A stretch of 64,000 bases of DNA from Paenibacillus sp. 37. Lineage in GTDB: Bacteria; Bacillota; Bacilli; Paenibacillales; Paenibacillaceae. The DNA lies in assembly GCF_008386395.1 (NCBI RefSeq), contig NZ_CP043761.1:4526001-4590000 (forward strand), written 5' to 3'. Position numbers and translations under genes: made by a program. The notes below the pieces were generated by a model. The model ran no database searches. It was not told the DNA's origin and saw only the letters and a list, made by a program, of their open reading frames with translations. This document shows, piece by piece, positions 17,989-27,394 of this stretch. Positions within the stretch are counted from its first letter, which is position 1; each line of letters starts with the position of its first letter.

Positions 17989-17995
17989 TCGGTGC
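17969..17995 (-). terminator. intrinsic terminator fused to promoter site E
   Basis: Perfect 7-bp stem GCACCGA / TCGGTGC with loop TTAAC, followed by TCTTTTT. The stop codon of the giant gene is inside the loop. Confidence 0.8.
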
Positions 17996-20900
17996 CCGTC
18001 AGATCATATTGCAATTTCGAGTCTGTGTAGATTTGGAGTTTGTTTTTCATGACAGACACGGACAATGTATACCATTTATCCTTCTCCCACTTAAAGGGTT
18101 GCATCGGAGAACCCACTGCAGTTGGATTGCCAGCAACGATTTTGTATAGCTGCATCGGCGTTCTCATATCCAGACTGTTATCGCTATCTCCTCCGTGAAC
18201 CATAAACATCCAATAATTATTTTCATCGAAGTATTTGAAAATAATTCCTGCGCCATCCCCATCCGTACTTGTATCTACCTTAAAATCAATGGAGAACTTA
18301 TACGTCTCAGCCAGGAAATTATTTCGGTACCATCCGCTGATGTTCTTCGTATCTTCCTTGGAATAAAACTTTCCAAGCAATTGATCCCGATCCCAATCGC
18401 CTTGACCGAATTTAGTCCAATCGTCTGACTGGGATAATTCCAGCGCATCCATATCCTTGGAATACGGATAGTACACATTAAACGGATCATTCGGATCATA
18501 GTCCTCTGGAACACCCAATCCCCCTTCCCAATCTTCAGGATCCATCCCTCGATCGAGCAGATCTTTCGAGTAATCGAATATGAGACCCTGTGCCATGGTA
18601 TCCATCATTGGAATGTAAGCCTCAGTGGATTCCCGTTCAGCCACCGGGTGATCCGTCAGTGTGAAGCTCTCACGTGGTTCCATCTTGGCTTCGTGATACA
18701 TTTCCATAAGATGAGCTGTTCTCTCGGGAAGGAACGCGTGCAACTGTTCCAGATACTCTGCTCTTTTCTCAGGTCTTTCAGCGAAAATAAAACCTGTGAT
18801 GACTTGAGAACAGCGTTCTTCAAATGAAGCCATGAGAGAATCAGGATCCTCAATTTCAGACAATCTGGCGTTCGCTATACCAGTCGGCAACTCTCTTTCT
18901 ATGCTGGATTCACGTTCCACAGTTTTCCCTTTAATATCATCTTCACTAAGATAACCCGGGTCTATTAATTTACTACCAAAGCTCTCGCCGTCATTAACAA
19001 TGTAACTTGAGTATGAAAGACTATTTCCGTACCTTAACTCGTCTCCTGAGAATGCAAACCTCTGGAGTGAGGTCCCATATATCCCATCAAAATGCTCACC
19101 GGCTCGTCCCCCCCCAACACCACTTTCCATTTCATGTGAATGACCATATCGATCCATTTTCCCCGCTGCGAATTGCTCCCATTCCAGAGTCGTGCTTCTT
19201 AACAAGTTCATTCCAGAATCCAATTGATGGTTATACGCTTCATAAGAACTTCTGGAGCTCATGAACGAGTTATCTTCAATATGAACGTCTCTCGTTTTAA
19301 GGTAAGCATATTCGCTTTGGATCAGGTCTAGCTGTTTATATTGGAAGCCAACCAGTTCCATGTCCAAAATGGATTCATTAAATTCCTTGTTTCCGTCGAA
19401 CATGTCCTGATCCAACGATCCATTTCGCAGTTTCACTACATCATTGATCGTCTCATGGGTATGCGCCCATCTTTCAGCTTTTACCCCCAAAAGGTTGTCA
19501 TGCAGGAATGCTGATCTATCCTCTTTATTTAACTCAAGCGTTTGGGTCACATCAGCTTCTTTACCGTTTTTAAACGCATGAATTTGCACATCAATAGTGG
19601 AATCTTTGGCATTTTTCAGACCATACATGTTCTCTTCCAAATATCCATATTGCGGTTTGTCAGCGAGCAGATTCTCCTCCAAATTGCCGTACTGAGGTTT
19701 ATCCGCTGAGAGCACGATTTCTGTTGTTCCATACTTCAAGTTTGTTCCACCAACAATCTCAACCGGAACATCACCGTATTTCAGATTCGTTCCGCCAACA
19801 ATCTCTACAGGTATATCTCCATAACTGAGCCCCGTCCCACCCACGGATTCCACTGGAACATCTGCATATTTCAGATTTGTACCGCCTAGTGGTAGCGTGA
19901 GGTCCATGTAACCATATTGCGGTTTATCCGCTATAAGTTGTTCTTCAAGATTAGCAATCTTTTCAATAATGCTATCAGTTGTCTCATGAAGGTAAACGTC
20001 ATGAGTATGCTTATAGGCAAGAATCACATCATAATCCAGTGCCGAATCCTTTGTACTCTTTATCGAATCATAGATCAGTTCAACCAAGTTGGTATCTCTG
20101 AACCCTTTACCACCGTACCAACCCTCACCATGCAATTCACTCAAGCGTAACTTGACAACTTCACTCTCAATCTCGTGGACTGATGCCTCTTTCACGATTC
20201 TTGTAAAATGGTTATCTTCAAGCATGAGGGATAATCTGTTCATGTTATCCGAAATGATTTCAACGTTCAATTGTCCTTTGCGCATGATGGAATGAGCCGT
20301 CAGCATATCGTCAAGCTTCGCAGATTTCATTACAGTAGTGGCTAGAGATATCTCATCTTGCACCGATCCATATCGAACTACCCTAATCGCTTCAGGAGCA
20401 TTATTTATCAAAGTGGATTCCCAAGCTTGCCGCATACCTGCATTAAACTCAATGTCCATCGCACTTTCTCTTGCCCACAATGAACCAAGCGTATATCCAA
20501 TTTCAGCTACTCCCTCTCGATATTTTGCGCTGCTTGTGGAATAGTCGTTGCTGAGCAGTGCTGATCTCCATTCCATAGTCGCCAGTGAGTAATCGATATC
20601 AATAGCTGCCTGACGTGGTTCAATCATGCCAATAGAATAGCTCTCATTCAAATACAACTGTCTGATCTTGGCTGTGCCTATGGAGTACTCACCACTGATT
20701 AAACCTTCTCTTATTGGATTAGTACCCATAAGTTGTTGATCATACGAGTATCCCTCACGAGTCTTTGACGTTCCAATAGCATATTCGCTGTTCAAAAGCA
20801 TCTGGCGCAAGTTCGTGCCACCCATGGTGTATTCATCATCAATTATTCCATATCGATACCGGGAAACCCCGCCCATATTAAATTCGGTATGAATCACACT

Positions 20901-23783
20901 CACACGGTTCATGTTGGAACTCACGATATGATGGTCGAGAGCCATTCCGTTCCGTTTGTCTTTCACACCTATCCCGTATTCATCAAAGGCTTGTCCTGTG
21001 CGTTCAACCTGACTTCCTTCATACGCTGGGTCATCAGGGAATAATCCCCCTCCAGGATTCAGATAACCTAATGAATCTTCTAACTCAATAATAGCCGGTC
21101 TTGCATTAAAATCGGCGCCGTAAATGACTTCCGTAATTTCGCCATGCTGATCTTCCTTTACTTTCACTCCCTCGAAAACGTCTGTCTCTAGTGTGGAGTT
21201 ACGTCTGTCGAGTTCGGCCAATCGAGATTCATCTTCAAGTACTGTTATGCTCAAATCTTTGGATGCTTCTGAGAGTCCCGTACCTATATCACCAAGCTGA
21301 GATTCCTTCGCACCTTCGAAATTAAAGGAAATGATGCCTGATCTGCTTCCTTCTTTATCAGCTGTTAAGATCCCACAATCGATTAACGCATCTACCCGCT
21401 CTCTAACCCCAGCCAAAAACGGTTCATCGAAATAAAACGAAGCGTCTGCATTATTCACAGCTTCCATCATCATTTCCAGGATGACTGCCGGACTGTTCTC
21501 CAAGATCTCCCCGACGATAAATTCCTCGTCCAGATATCCAGGGTATGCTTTATTCCCCAACCATCCTCCACCAACCAATTTGTCCAAAAGCTCATCCCGA
21601 ATCATGGTTGGTCGACTACTTTCTCGGATAGATTGCAGGATCGTTTCCAGATGTAACTTTTTACGATCTCTATGTAACACAAGTGGTTTCTCTGTCAGAT
21701 GTACATGCTTCTGTTCGTCGTTCTTTCCATACGAATTTAGCTTTTCGAGCATGGTAGAACGTAATAATTCTTTGTCAGCCAAATGGTCCTCAGACTCAGG
21801 TAACCACAAATCATGAGCCAACGCTCTTTCTGCCGTTGTTGAACCAGCCGTATAACTTTCAAAGAATGCTTTTCTTTCTGCACCTTCTTCGCTGTTCGGG
21901 ATGTACAAATTCTTTTTCTCTGTTTTTGCAGTATGGAAGTTATCCTCAATATAGCTGTCTAATTTGTTTTCCCTTTCACCAAGTGAATGCTTGTTAAGTA
22001 CTTCAAGAGCCTCTACATTCACTCGTTTGCCCAGCCTACTTTCCCTCTCCACATACCCAGGAACCTTACTGATTCTTCTGCTCTCCTGCAAATCTCTGAA
22101 AACAAAGCCGTACTCCGTACTTTCACGATAAGCCTGTTCTGCCTGTCGGTTCACCTCACTATGGACTACATAAATCCGTTGTGCCTTTGGACGCTCATGC
22201 TCAATATACATTTTCTCCAAATAAACTCTTTGCCCCGTAGTCAGATCACCTAAGACGTTCATATCTTTCGTTTGATCCCGAGCTGCCCAAGGAAACTGCC
22301 TTTCCACATCCGTAATAGTCCCTATATCTCTGGATGCCAGAATGATACCGGATGCTGTAGTTGCCGGATGTTTGTCAATCATTCTGTGAGCTTGGAGCGG
22401 ATGCCAAAGGGTATCACTCGGACGAAAGACTAACGCATTTCGATGTTGGTCACGGCTACTTTGACTGAGATCATCATGAAAGTAAAGTTGCTTGTTGACT
22501 TCTCGCGTACTTCTCATTTCGGTATGCAGAACAGTGGGGTACTGACGTTCCTTCAGTTTGGCAAGTACATTCTCATGAGTTGTCATTTCATTCTTAATAA
22601 CCCTCGTAGCCTGATTCAGTTGTGAGCGAAACATATTCTCTTCGATCTCTCTCATTGCTTGAACAATATTGCCTGTAGTCGTTCCACCAAACGTTGTTTC
22701 TCGCATAGCTGTCCCTAGTGTTTGCATGAGTGTCAATTGGGATGTGTTAGAGATTCTTTGGGCTAAAGGCAACGTGCGATCAAGGTGCATATACTTTATT
22801 TCCTGAAAGCGACGTATATATGCAGTAGACATATCAGAGAGAATAGATAATTGCTGATGATCATCTACTCTTTTCCCAATCATGACAGCTTGTTCGGCAA
22901 ATGTTTCTTTATGACCATCACGTAAACCTAGCAGATCCCGATATAGAAATTCCACATCTTGTTTGCTTACCTTCCTGGATTGAAGACTACTCTCCAGTTC
23001 TGTACTTCTGAAGTGGTCCTGAATGGCTTCTAGCAAAAAATCATTTTGTGTCCGGCGTCCGATGATCTTCTCCACTTTCTCGAAAACCTCTGCCACATCC
23101 ATATCCGGTTTGTCGTTTCGAACAGCGTATATCCATTGCTTAATTTCCAGTTCAGAGCTGCTATCTTGCTCCGCACTATCTGCATAATCCGCAATCATCC
23201 CAAATTCACTAACCCTGAAACTGATTTTTCCTGGCTCCAACTTATCCAGATTCTTCACAAAGTTACGAGTTAGACCCAAATTACGGACAATCTTTAACTC
23301 TTTATCGTTATCTACTCGCCAGCCCTCTGACATATTTTCATGAATGAATGAATCCTTTAATCCTCCGGGCCTGTGGCCTTCGTCTTGATGATCCATTTCC
23401 AAAGCTTCAATTAACGCAGATCGCTCCATTTCGAACGAAAATTCCATGACATCGCCTTGCTTGGTAGCTGAGCTCGATCCTTCCATGGAACTGTGCAAAA
23501 GTCCTTCTTTATCCTGTTTAGCATCACTTAGGACAATAAATCGTTCTTCTCCTTCCAGATCCTTGCGAATCGCTTCCACAAGTTGATGATTAAACCCATG
23601 TGAGATCGATCTTGCCATGTAGAAATCAAGCATCAGGACACTTGGATACCGGCTGTAAGGCATATATATAAATCGATAATCCTCAGGCCTGCTTCCTGTA
23701 GTTCCGACTGTAAACAGGTAACCGTACTGAGTTGTCGTGTAATCTATAACGGTGAAATCAAACTTATTGACTACTTGACTCAC
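17985..23783 (-). CDS. giant repetitive tail fibre-like protein, 1932 aa
   Basis: 1932 aa. The GTG at 23783 is preferred: AAGGGGGG lies 7 nt upstream, while the longer frame runs through a terminator. The chain has four visible parts. First, a unique N-terminal part (FTVIDYTTTQYGYLFTVG). Second, about 850 residues of charged, helical sequence. Third, a repeat field at about 944-1134 (units of about 17 residues around Y.IGT.K.R) and another at about 1293-1391 (GGTNLKYGDVPVEIV, four related units, and ADKPQYGYLEEN, four related copies). Fourth, a LamG/DUF1080-like C-terminal domain (about 1785-1932; GIIFKYFDENNYWMFMVHGG). That domain seems to stop early, right after KLQYDLTGTD. There is no signal peptide. 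A long fibre is the likely role. Confidence 0.75.
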   Translation of the reverse strand: MSQVVNKFDFTVIDYTTTQYGYLFTVGTTGSRPEDYRFIYMPYSRYPSVLMLDFYMARSISHGFNHQLVEAIRKDLEGEERFIVLSDAKQDKEGLLHSSMEGSSSATKQGDVMEFSFEMERSALIEALEMDHQDEGHRPGGLKDSFIHENMSEGWRVDNDKELKIVRNLGLTRNFVKNLDKLEPGKISFRVSEFGMIADYADSAEQDSSSELEIKQWIYAVRNDKPDMDVAEVFEKVEKIIGRRTQNDFLLEAIQDHFRSTELESSLQSRKVSKQDVEFLYRDLLGLRDGHKETFAEQAVMIGKRVDDHQQLSILSDMSTAYIRRFQEIKYMHLDRTLPLAQRISNTSQLTLMQTLGTAMRETTFGGTTTGNIVQAMREIEENMFRSQLNQATRVIKNEMTTHENVLAKLKERQYPTVLHTEMRSTREVNKQLYFHDDLSQSSRDQHRNALVFRPSDTLWHPLQAHRMIDKHPATTASGIILASRDIGTITDVERQFPWAARDQTKDMNVLGDLTTGQRVYLEKMYIEHERPKAQRIYVVHSEVNRQAEQAYRESTEYGFVFRDLQESRRISKVPGYVERESRLGKRVNVEALEVLNKHSLGERENKLDSYIEDNFHTAKTEKKNLYIPNSEEGAERKAFFESYTAGSTTAERALAHDLWLPESEDHLADKELLRSTMLEKLNSYGKNDEQKHVHLTEKPLVLHRDRKKLHLETILQSIRESSRPTMIRDELLDKLVGGGWLGNKAYPGYLDEEFIVGEILENSPAVILEMMMEAVNNADASFYFDEPFLAGVRERVDALIDCGILTADKEGSRSGIISFNFEGAKESQLGDIGTGLSEASKDLSITVLEDESRLAELDRRNSTLETDVFEGVKVKEDQHGEITEVIYGADFNARPAIIELEDSLGYLNPGGGLFPDDPAYEGSQVERTGQAFDEYGIGVKDKRNGMALDHHIVSSNMNRVSVIHTEFNMGGVSRYRYGIIDDEYTMGGTNLRQMLLNSEYAIGTSKTREGYSYDQQLMGTNPIREGLISGEYSIGTAKIRQLYLNESYSIGMIEPRQAAIDIDYSLATMEWRSALLSNDYSTSSAKYREGVAEIGYTLGSLWARESAMDIEFNAGMRQAWESTLINNAPEAIRVVRYGSVQDEISLATTVMKSAKLDDMLTAHSIMRKGQLNVEIISDNMNRLSLMLEDNHFTRIVKEASVHEIESEVVKLRLSELHGEGWYGGKGFRDTNLVELIYDSIKSTKDSALDYDVILAYKHTHDVYLHETTDSIIEKIANLEEQLIADKPQYGYMDLTLPLGGTNLKYADVPVESVGGTGLSYGDIPVEIVGGTNLKYGDVPVEIVGGTNLKYGTTEIVLSADKPQYGNLEENLLADKPQYGYLEENMYGLKNAKDSTIDVQIHAFKNGKEADVTQTLELNKEDRSAFLHDNLLGVKAERWAHTHETINDVVKLRNGSLDQDMFDGNKEFNESILDMELVGFQYKQLDLIQSEYAYLKTRDVHIEDNSFMSSRSSYEAYNHQLDSGMNLLRSTTLEWEQFAAGKMDRYGHSHEMESGVGGGRAGEHFDGIYGTSLQRFAFSGDELRYGNSLSYSSYIVNDGESFGSKLIDPGYLSEDDIKGKTVERESSIERELPTGIANARLSEIEDPDSLMASFEERCSQVITGFIFAERPEKRAEYLEQLHAFLPERTAHLMEMYHEAKMEPRESFTLTDHPVAERESTEAYIPMMDTMAQGLIFDYSKDLLDRGMDPEDWEGGLGVPEDYDPNDPFNVYYPYSKDMDALELSQSDDWTKFGQGDWDRDQLLGKFYSKEDTKNISGWYRNNFLAETYKFSIDFKVDTSTDGDGAGIIFKYFDENNYWMFMVHGGDSDNSLDMRTPMQLYKIVAGNPTAVGSPMQPFKWEKDKWYTLSVSVMKNKLQIYTDSKLQYDLTGTD

Positions 23784-23804
23784 GTCACTGCCCCCCTTCC
23801 AACT

Positions 23805-23844
23805 AAAAAAAGGGAACCCTGAGTGGAGTCTCAGAAAGTTCCCT
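23805..23844 (-). terminator. terminator-like hairpin inside the leader of the giant gene
   Basis: Stem AGGGAA / TTCCCT with an inner CTGAG / CTCAG stem, followed by seven U. It lies between promoter site F and the GTG start at 23783. It would end upstream transcription, but it also stands in the way of transcripts from site F. Confidence 0.75.
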
Positions 23845-23853
23845 CTCACTGAA

Positions 23854-23882
23854 TCTATACGACTCAGCTTTGATTCAGTTTA
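23854..23882 (-). promoter_or_regulatory. late promoter site F (TTAAACT, CGTATAGA)
   Basis: TAAACT (23882-23877; TTAAACT if one more base is counted), 15 nt, CGTATAGA (23861-23854). It lies just after the stop of the 378-aa gene and before the hairpin at 23805-23844. Confidence 0.65.
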
Positions 23883-23884
23883 AC

Positions 23885-25021
23885 TTACGCCGTATAACGG
23901 ACTTCCTTCAGAATAGCTACACCCATGCGTTGGTTGGCAGACAGATTCATGAAATTCTGTGCCGTATCGGTATCAAAGTAACGATACACCTCTTGGTCCC
24001 AAGACTTGCCTTCCACATCAATAATTAACTCATCTAGATGAAGGATATTATGCTTCGTAACCGCGATGCAGTTATCGAATTGACCGCGGTAGCCCTCGTA
24101 AGGGTGAACCACGTAGATCGGAGACAAGTGATATTTGGATGTCCATTTGGACGCTTGGAAGCCTTGAGGCTCCAGTTCCAACCCCGTATCCCCCAATTCC
24201 GGATCTTGATAAGCTTTCCCCTTCGGTGGAGCTTGAGTAATAAAGGAAGGATAGTGCTGCTGGAATTCAATACCTGATTTGGTTTTCAACATCTGAAGTG
24301 TGTTGTTACCTGCAGAAGTATATTGACCGTAGTAATACGTTCCTGTTGTTGCAATCTGAGAGATATCTGGTTCTTCGATTACTGCTCCAGCTGTCAGCAT
24401 TACGTTTCCGTCTACGTCATTCAGGTTGTATTTGAACGGTTTCAATGCACCTGCATACAGGAAGGATTTTTTGTAATCAAGGAAGTTTACTGCTGGGTCC
24501 GCAACGAGAACCATCGCCAAACGATTGTTCATGACATTTACATACATGTATACAGGTTTTTCTTTATTCCGATCCGTTGGTGTATAGTTTTCCAGTGCCC
24601 ATTGGTAGAGTACCGGATGTCCTGTTAGCTTGAATGTAGGGCGAGTGGTAACTGGTAGTGTAGTTGGTTCGCTGCCTTCCAATCCTTCAAGCAGCTGAAC
24701 AGTCAACGTACTATGCTCCTCATAGGCGGGAACTGGTGCAACAACGCGTGGTACCAGAGCATGATTAATGAAACTTACATAGAAATGTTTAATAATCGGT
24801 GTTGCTTGTGTTCCAATGGTCATGATCCCGCGAAGAATAAGTTCCTGAATACGGTCACTACTGTCCTTTTCCTCGTAGAATACTTCCCACAGATTTTGTT
24901 CCTGAGACTCGCCTGCAGTGGATTCAAATGGGAAACTCTTAAACCCTGTTACTTCCTCTTTCAGTTTTGTCAACACGTCCTGTGAAGTGGTGATTGTTTC
25001 TACATATTTAAAATTTGCCAT
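23885..25021 (-). CDS. tail-tip paralogue family member, 378 aa
   Basis: 378 aa. The C-terminal 100 residues align with the 639-aa protein directly upstream: GFQASKWTSKYHLSPIYVV, then HPYEGYRGQFDN, DELIIDVEGK, then VYRYFDTDTAQNF and a common end AILKEVR. The N-terminal helix region (LKEEVTGF, WEVFYEEKDSSDRIQEL) is also shared. No catalytic motif. AAGGAGG stands before the ATG. It is co-transcribed with the 639-aa gene (13 nt gap) and may form a tail-tip complex with it. Confidence 0.7.
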   Translation of the reverse strand: MANFKYVETITTSQDVLTKLKEEVTGFKSFPFESTAGESQEQNLWEVFYEEKDSSDRIQELILRGIMTIGTQATPIIKHFYVSFINHALVPRVVAPVPAYEEHSTLTVQLLEGLEGSEPTTLPVTTRPTFKLTGHPVLYQWALENYTPTDRNKEKPVYMYVNVMNNRLAMVLVADPAVNFLDYKKSFLYAGALKPFKYNLNDVDGNVMLTAGAVIEEPDISQIATTGTYYYGQYTSAGNNTLQMLKTKSGIEFQQHYPSFITQAPPKGKAYQDPELGDTGLELEPQGFQASKWTSKYHLSPIYVVHPYEGYRGQFDNCIAVTKHNILHLDELIIDVEGKSWDQEVYRYFDTDTAQNFMNLSANQRMGVAILKEVRYTA

Positions 25022-25034
25022 TATGTAATCCTCC

Positions 25035-26954
25035 TTATTTTATCTCTTTCAAAAATGCAATCGTAATTACATCTGGTGATGGGGAATGTTTGAATAGATT
25101 CAACGGACTCTTGATACTGAAAAACTTGTAAACCTCTGTCCATGTACCCAACGCAGGTTTGGAAGGATCTTTGAGAATTTCTGTATCTACGATTAATTCA
25201 TCGCGATTGACCAAGTTATGGTCGTATATCGCAACTACACCGTCCATATAACCCCGATATCCTTCTGCCTGATGCACGAGGTAGATTGGACTAGCATGAT
25301 ACTTTCCTGTCCAGAGGGATTTCTGGAACCCATCTGCATCTACAATCAATTTCGAAAGACCCGGGGGAAGTTTACCCACAGAAGGATAGTTCGGAAGATG
25401 CGAAATAAATGCCGGGTAATACCGCTGGAACAAGACATTACTGCGTGTCTTCAACATGGACATGGAGTCCATACCATTTGAAGTGTACTCACCGTATTTG
25501 GCATAGATATCCGGATTAAGATCCGTGAGAATATCATTTTTCGTATAACCTGTCATATCTGTTCGCAGATCACCCATGCCAACGGTGACACCAAAGTTTC
25601 CTCCATGGTCGTAATCATTGAACGGAACGATCTTGCCTATGTATCCAAAACTGCGGTAATAGCTATGAATATTCGGTGAAGGATCACCTTCCAGAACAAG
25701 AACTACTCGATCATTGTTTACCGATAAAGTGTAAGCTACCAGGTAATCCGGTCTGCGTTTTTTGTTAGGCAACCATGAGGTTGTAGAATGTCTGCCGTGG
25801 AAAAAGCGAGCTGCCGGACTTACGATCTCTGTCTTGCCATCATAGTCCAACTTCCACTTCGTGGACGGTGGGATGAATGTTTTGACAATCGTATCTGTGT
25901 TCCACATCTCGTAAATGGCTTGTGCCTTGGCTTGATCTATAACTGTAGGCGTTAACCCCGGTTTAACCGTAGCTGGATCACAAGCTCCTCTGTATGTGGT
26001 CGTTGAATCTCCACTTGTGTTTGTACCTTCAAACTCTTCACCATAATAAATATTAATATAGTTCCAATCATTCGTAGGTTGTTCCAACATTACAGAGTAC
26101 TCTCGCACAGGAATACCAGTTGGTACAGTTGGCGTACCTTTAACTACTACTCTAGAAGGCACATCATGAACAGGATCTGCAGTATAATAACGCTCAGTAA
26201 ACGTGTATTTTGATTTACCGGGTTCCACGAGACTGTTCTTTAAAGTTGTCCATGGACTATAATAATCGTAATATCTTACATACTCCCACTGATAAGCCGT
26301 CTTAAGAGCATAGTTCCAGTCATCCGGAAGTTCCGTAACCAGTTCAAATTCATTCCAGTCATCCAAGTAAACTACTTCATCGGTACTAAGAGTTTGTCTC
26401 TGTTTTACGATATACGCAGAAACACCATCAGGTTTAGTAAGATCTGTGACCAAAATAGCAAGTTGATTAGGAACGTCTACAAAAATATTAGCCCCTGTCT
26501 TATCTGTATAAGAAAACTGAACGACCTGAACCTTTCTTCCCGTCTTATAGTTACCATAATCCTTATCTCTTACTTTAGGTAGTTCACTACCCTCTACAAC
26601 TGGATTCCAATAAACTGAACTCACTTCGTAAAGAAAACCATCATTTTCAACAGCAGGTGTTCCATTCTTGAATTTAAGTTTACTGTAGTCAGGAATTTTA
26701 ATCACATCATACAAATTACCATCCGTATGAAGGTACTTCCCTTGGATATTAGGCCGAGTTTTAGGGGTATAGGTTACCCAATAATCTTGCTCTGCCTCGT
26801 ATACCTTCTCCCAGCGATTGGCGTCAATTCCGCCCTCTACTCTGGGAATATCAGCACCTACGATTTCATCGGCCAGCGTGTTGATCAATTTTTGTGCTTC
26901 CGACTCTCCGTCAATATAAGCGGCAAAGTTCGTCTGCGGTTTTTGCAGTGCCAT
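25035..26954 (-). CDS. tail-tip paralogue family member, 639 aa
   Basis: 639 aa. The ATG at 26954 is preferred because AAGGAGGGTG precedes it. It is the longest of five related proteins. The shared C-terminal signature is GFQKSLWTGKYHASPIYLV, then HQAEGYRGYMDG, then DELIVDTE, with the final FLKEIK. It has an added middle part of about 250 residues rich in Tyr/Trp/Asp. An N-terminal segment (SEAQKLINTLADEIV...WEKVYEAEQDYWV) aligns with the 378-aa relative. Likely a virion structural protein; receptor contact is a guess. Confidence 0.7.
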   Translation of the reverse strand: MALQKPQTNFAAYIDGESEAQKLINTLADEIVGADIPRVEGGIDANRWEKVYEAEQDYWVTYTPKTRPNIQGKYLHTDGNLYDVIKIPDYSKLKFKNGTPAVENDGFLYEVSSVYWNPVVEGSELPKVRDKDYGNYKTGRKVQVVQFSYTDKTGANIFVDVPNQLAILVTDLTKPDGVSAYIVKQRQTLSTDEVVYLDDWNEFELVTELPDDWNYALKTAYQWEYVRYYDYYSPWTTLKNSLVEPGKSKYTFTERYYTADPVHDVPSRVVVKGTPTVPTGIPVREYSVMLEQPTNDWNYINIYYGEEFEGTNTSGDSTTTYRGACDPATVKPGLTPTVIDQAKAQAIYEMWNTDTIVKTFIPPSTKWKLDYDGKTEIVSPAARFFHGRHSTTSWLPNKKRRPDYLVAYTLSVNNDRVVLVLEGDPSPNIHSYYRSFGYIGKIVPFNDYDHGGNFGVTVGMGDLRTDMTGYTKNDILTDLNPDIYAKYGEYTSNGMDSMSMLKTRSNVLFQRYYPAFISHLPNYPSVGKLPPGLSKLIVDADGFQKSLWTGKYHASPIYLVHQAEGYRGYMDGVVAIYDHNLVNRDELIVDTEILKDPSKPALGTWTEVYKFFSIKSPLNLFKHSPSPDVITIAFLKEIK

Positions 26955-26965
26955 CGTCACCCTCC

Positions 26966-27376
26966 TTATCTCAAAAATTTGATGTTGTACCAGACCGACT
27001 TGGCTTCAGCCACCGCGTTAAAAAAGTCAAACGTGATGGTCGTTCCCGCCGGAATCGGGTAGACAATTCCGAAACTGTTCCCCATGGAAACCGACTCGGG
27101 AAGTTCCTTCGCATAAATGGTGCGGCAGACCTTTTCAGTCCCGATCGTCAGCTCCCAGTAATCGCCGACACAGTAGTGACTCGCAGCAAACGCAATGCTC
27201 AGAAACTCTGTGTCATACGCCAAGGTGAACGTATCAGACTTGGTGGTCTTCGCCGCCGGAATGTCCAACATCTGTCCCCTAATGAACGGGATCGTCTTTT
27301 TACTGAAGTGTGGGTACGGCAGCTCGCGCACTTTGTCGATGACGCCACCCGCGATGTAAGATACATTAAATGCCAT
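26966..27376 (-). CDS. hypothetical tail protein, 136 aa
   Basis: 136 aa, beta-rich, no family recognised. AGGAGGTGG precedes the ATG at 27376. It is the first gene behind promoter site G and begins a unit of tail-tip genes (136, 639, 378 aa). Size and place fit a small adaptor between the hub and the tail-tip proteins, but this rests on gene order only. Confidence 0.65.
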   Translation of the reverse strand: MAFNVSYIAGGVIDKVRELPYPHFSKKTIPFIRGQMLDIPAAKTTKSDTFTLAYDTEFLSIAFAASHYCVGDYWELTIGTEKVCRTIYAKELPESVSMGNSFGIVYPIPAGTTITFDFFNAVAEAKSVWYNIKFLR

Positions 27377-27394
27377 GGAACCACCTCCTACATG

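Noticed and set aside
23850..23870. Resemblance of TATACGACTCA to the T7 promoter
   Set aside because: Only part of the T7 sequence matches, no T7-type polymerase gene is seen, and the same bases are better explained by late promoter site F on the other strand.
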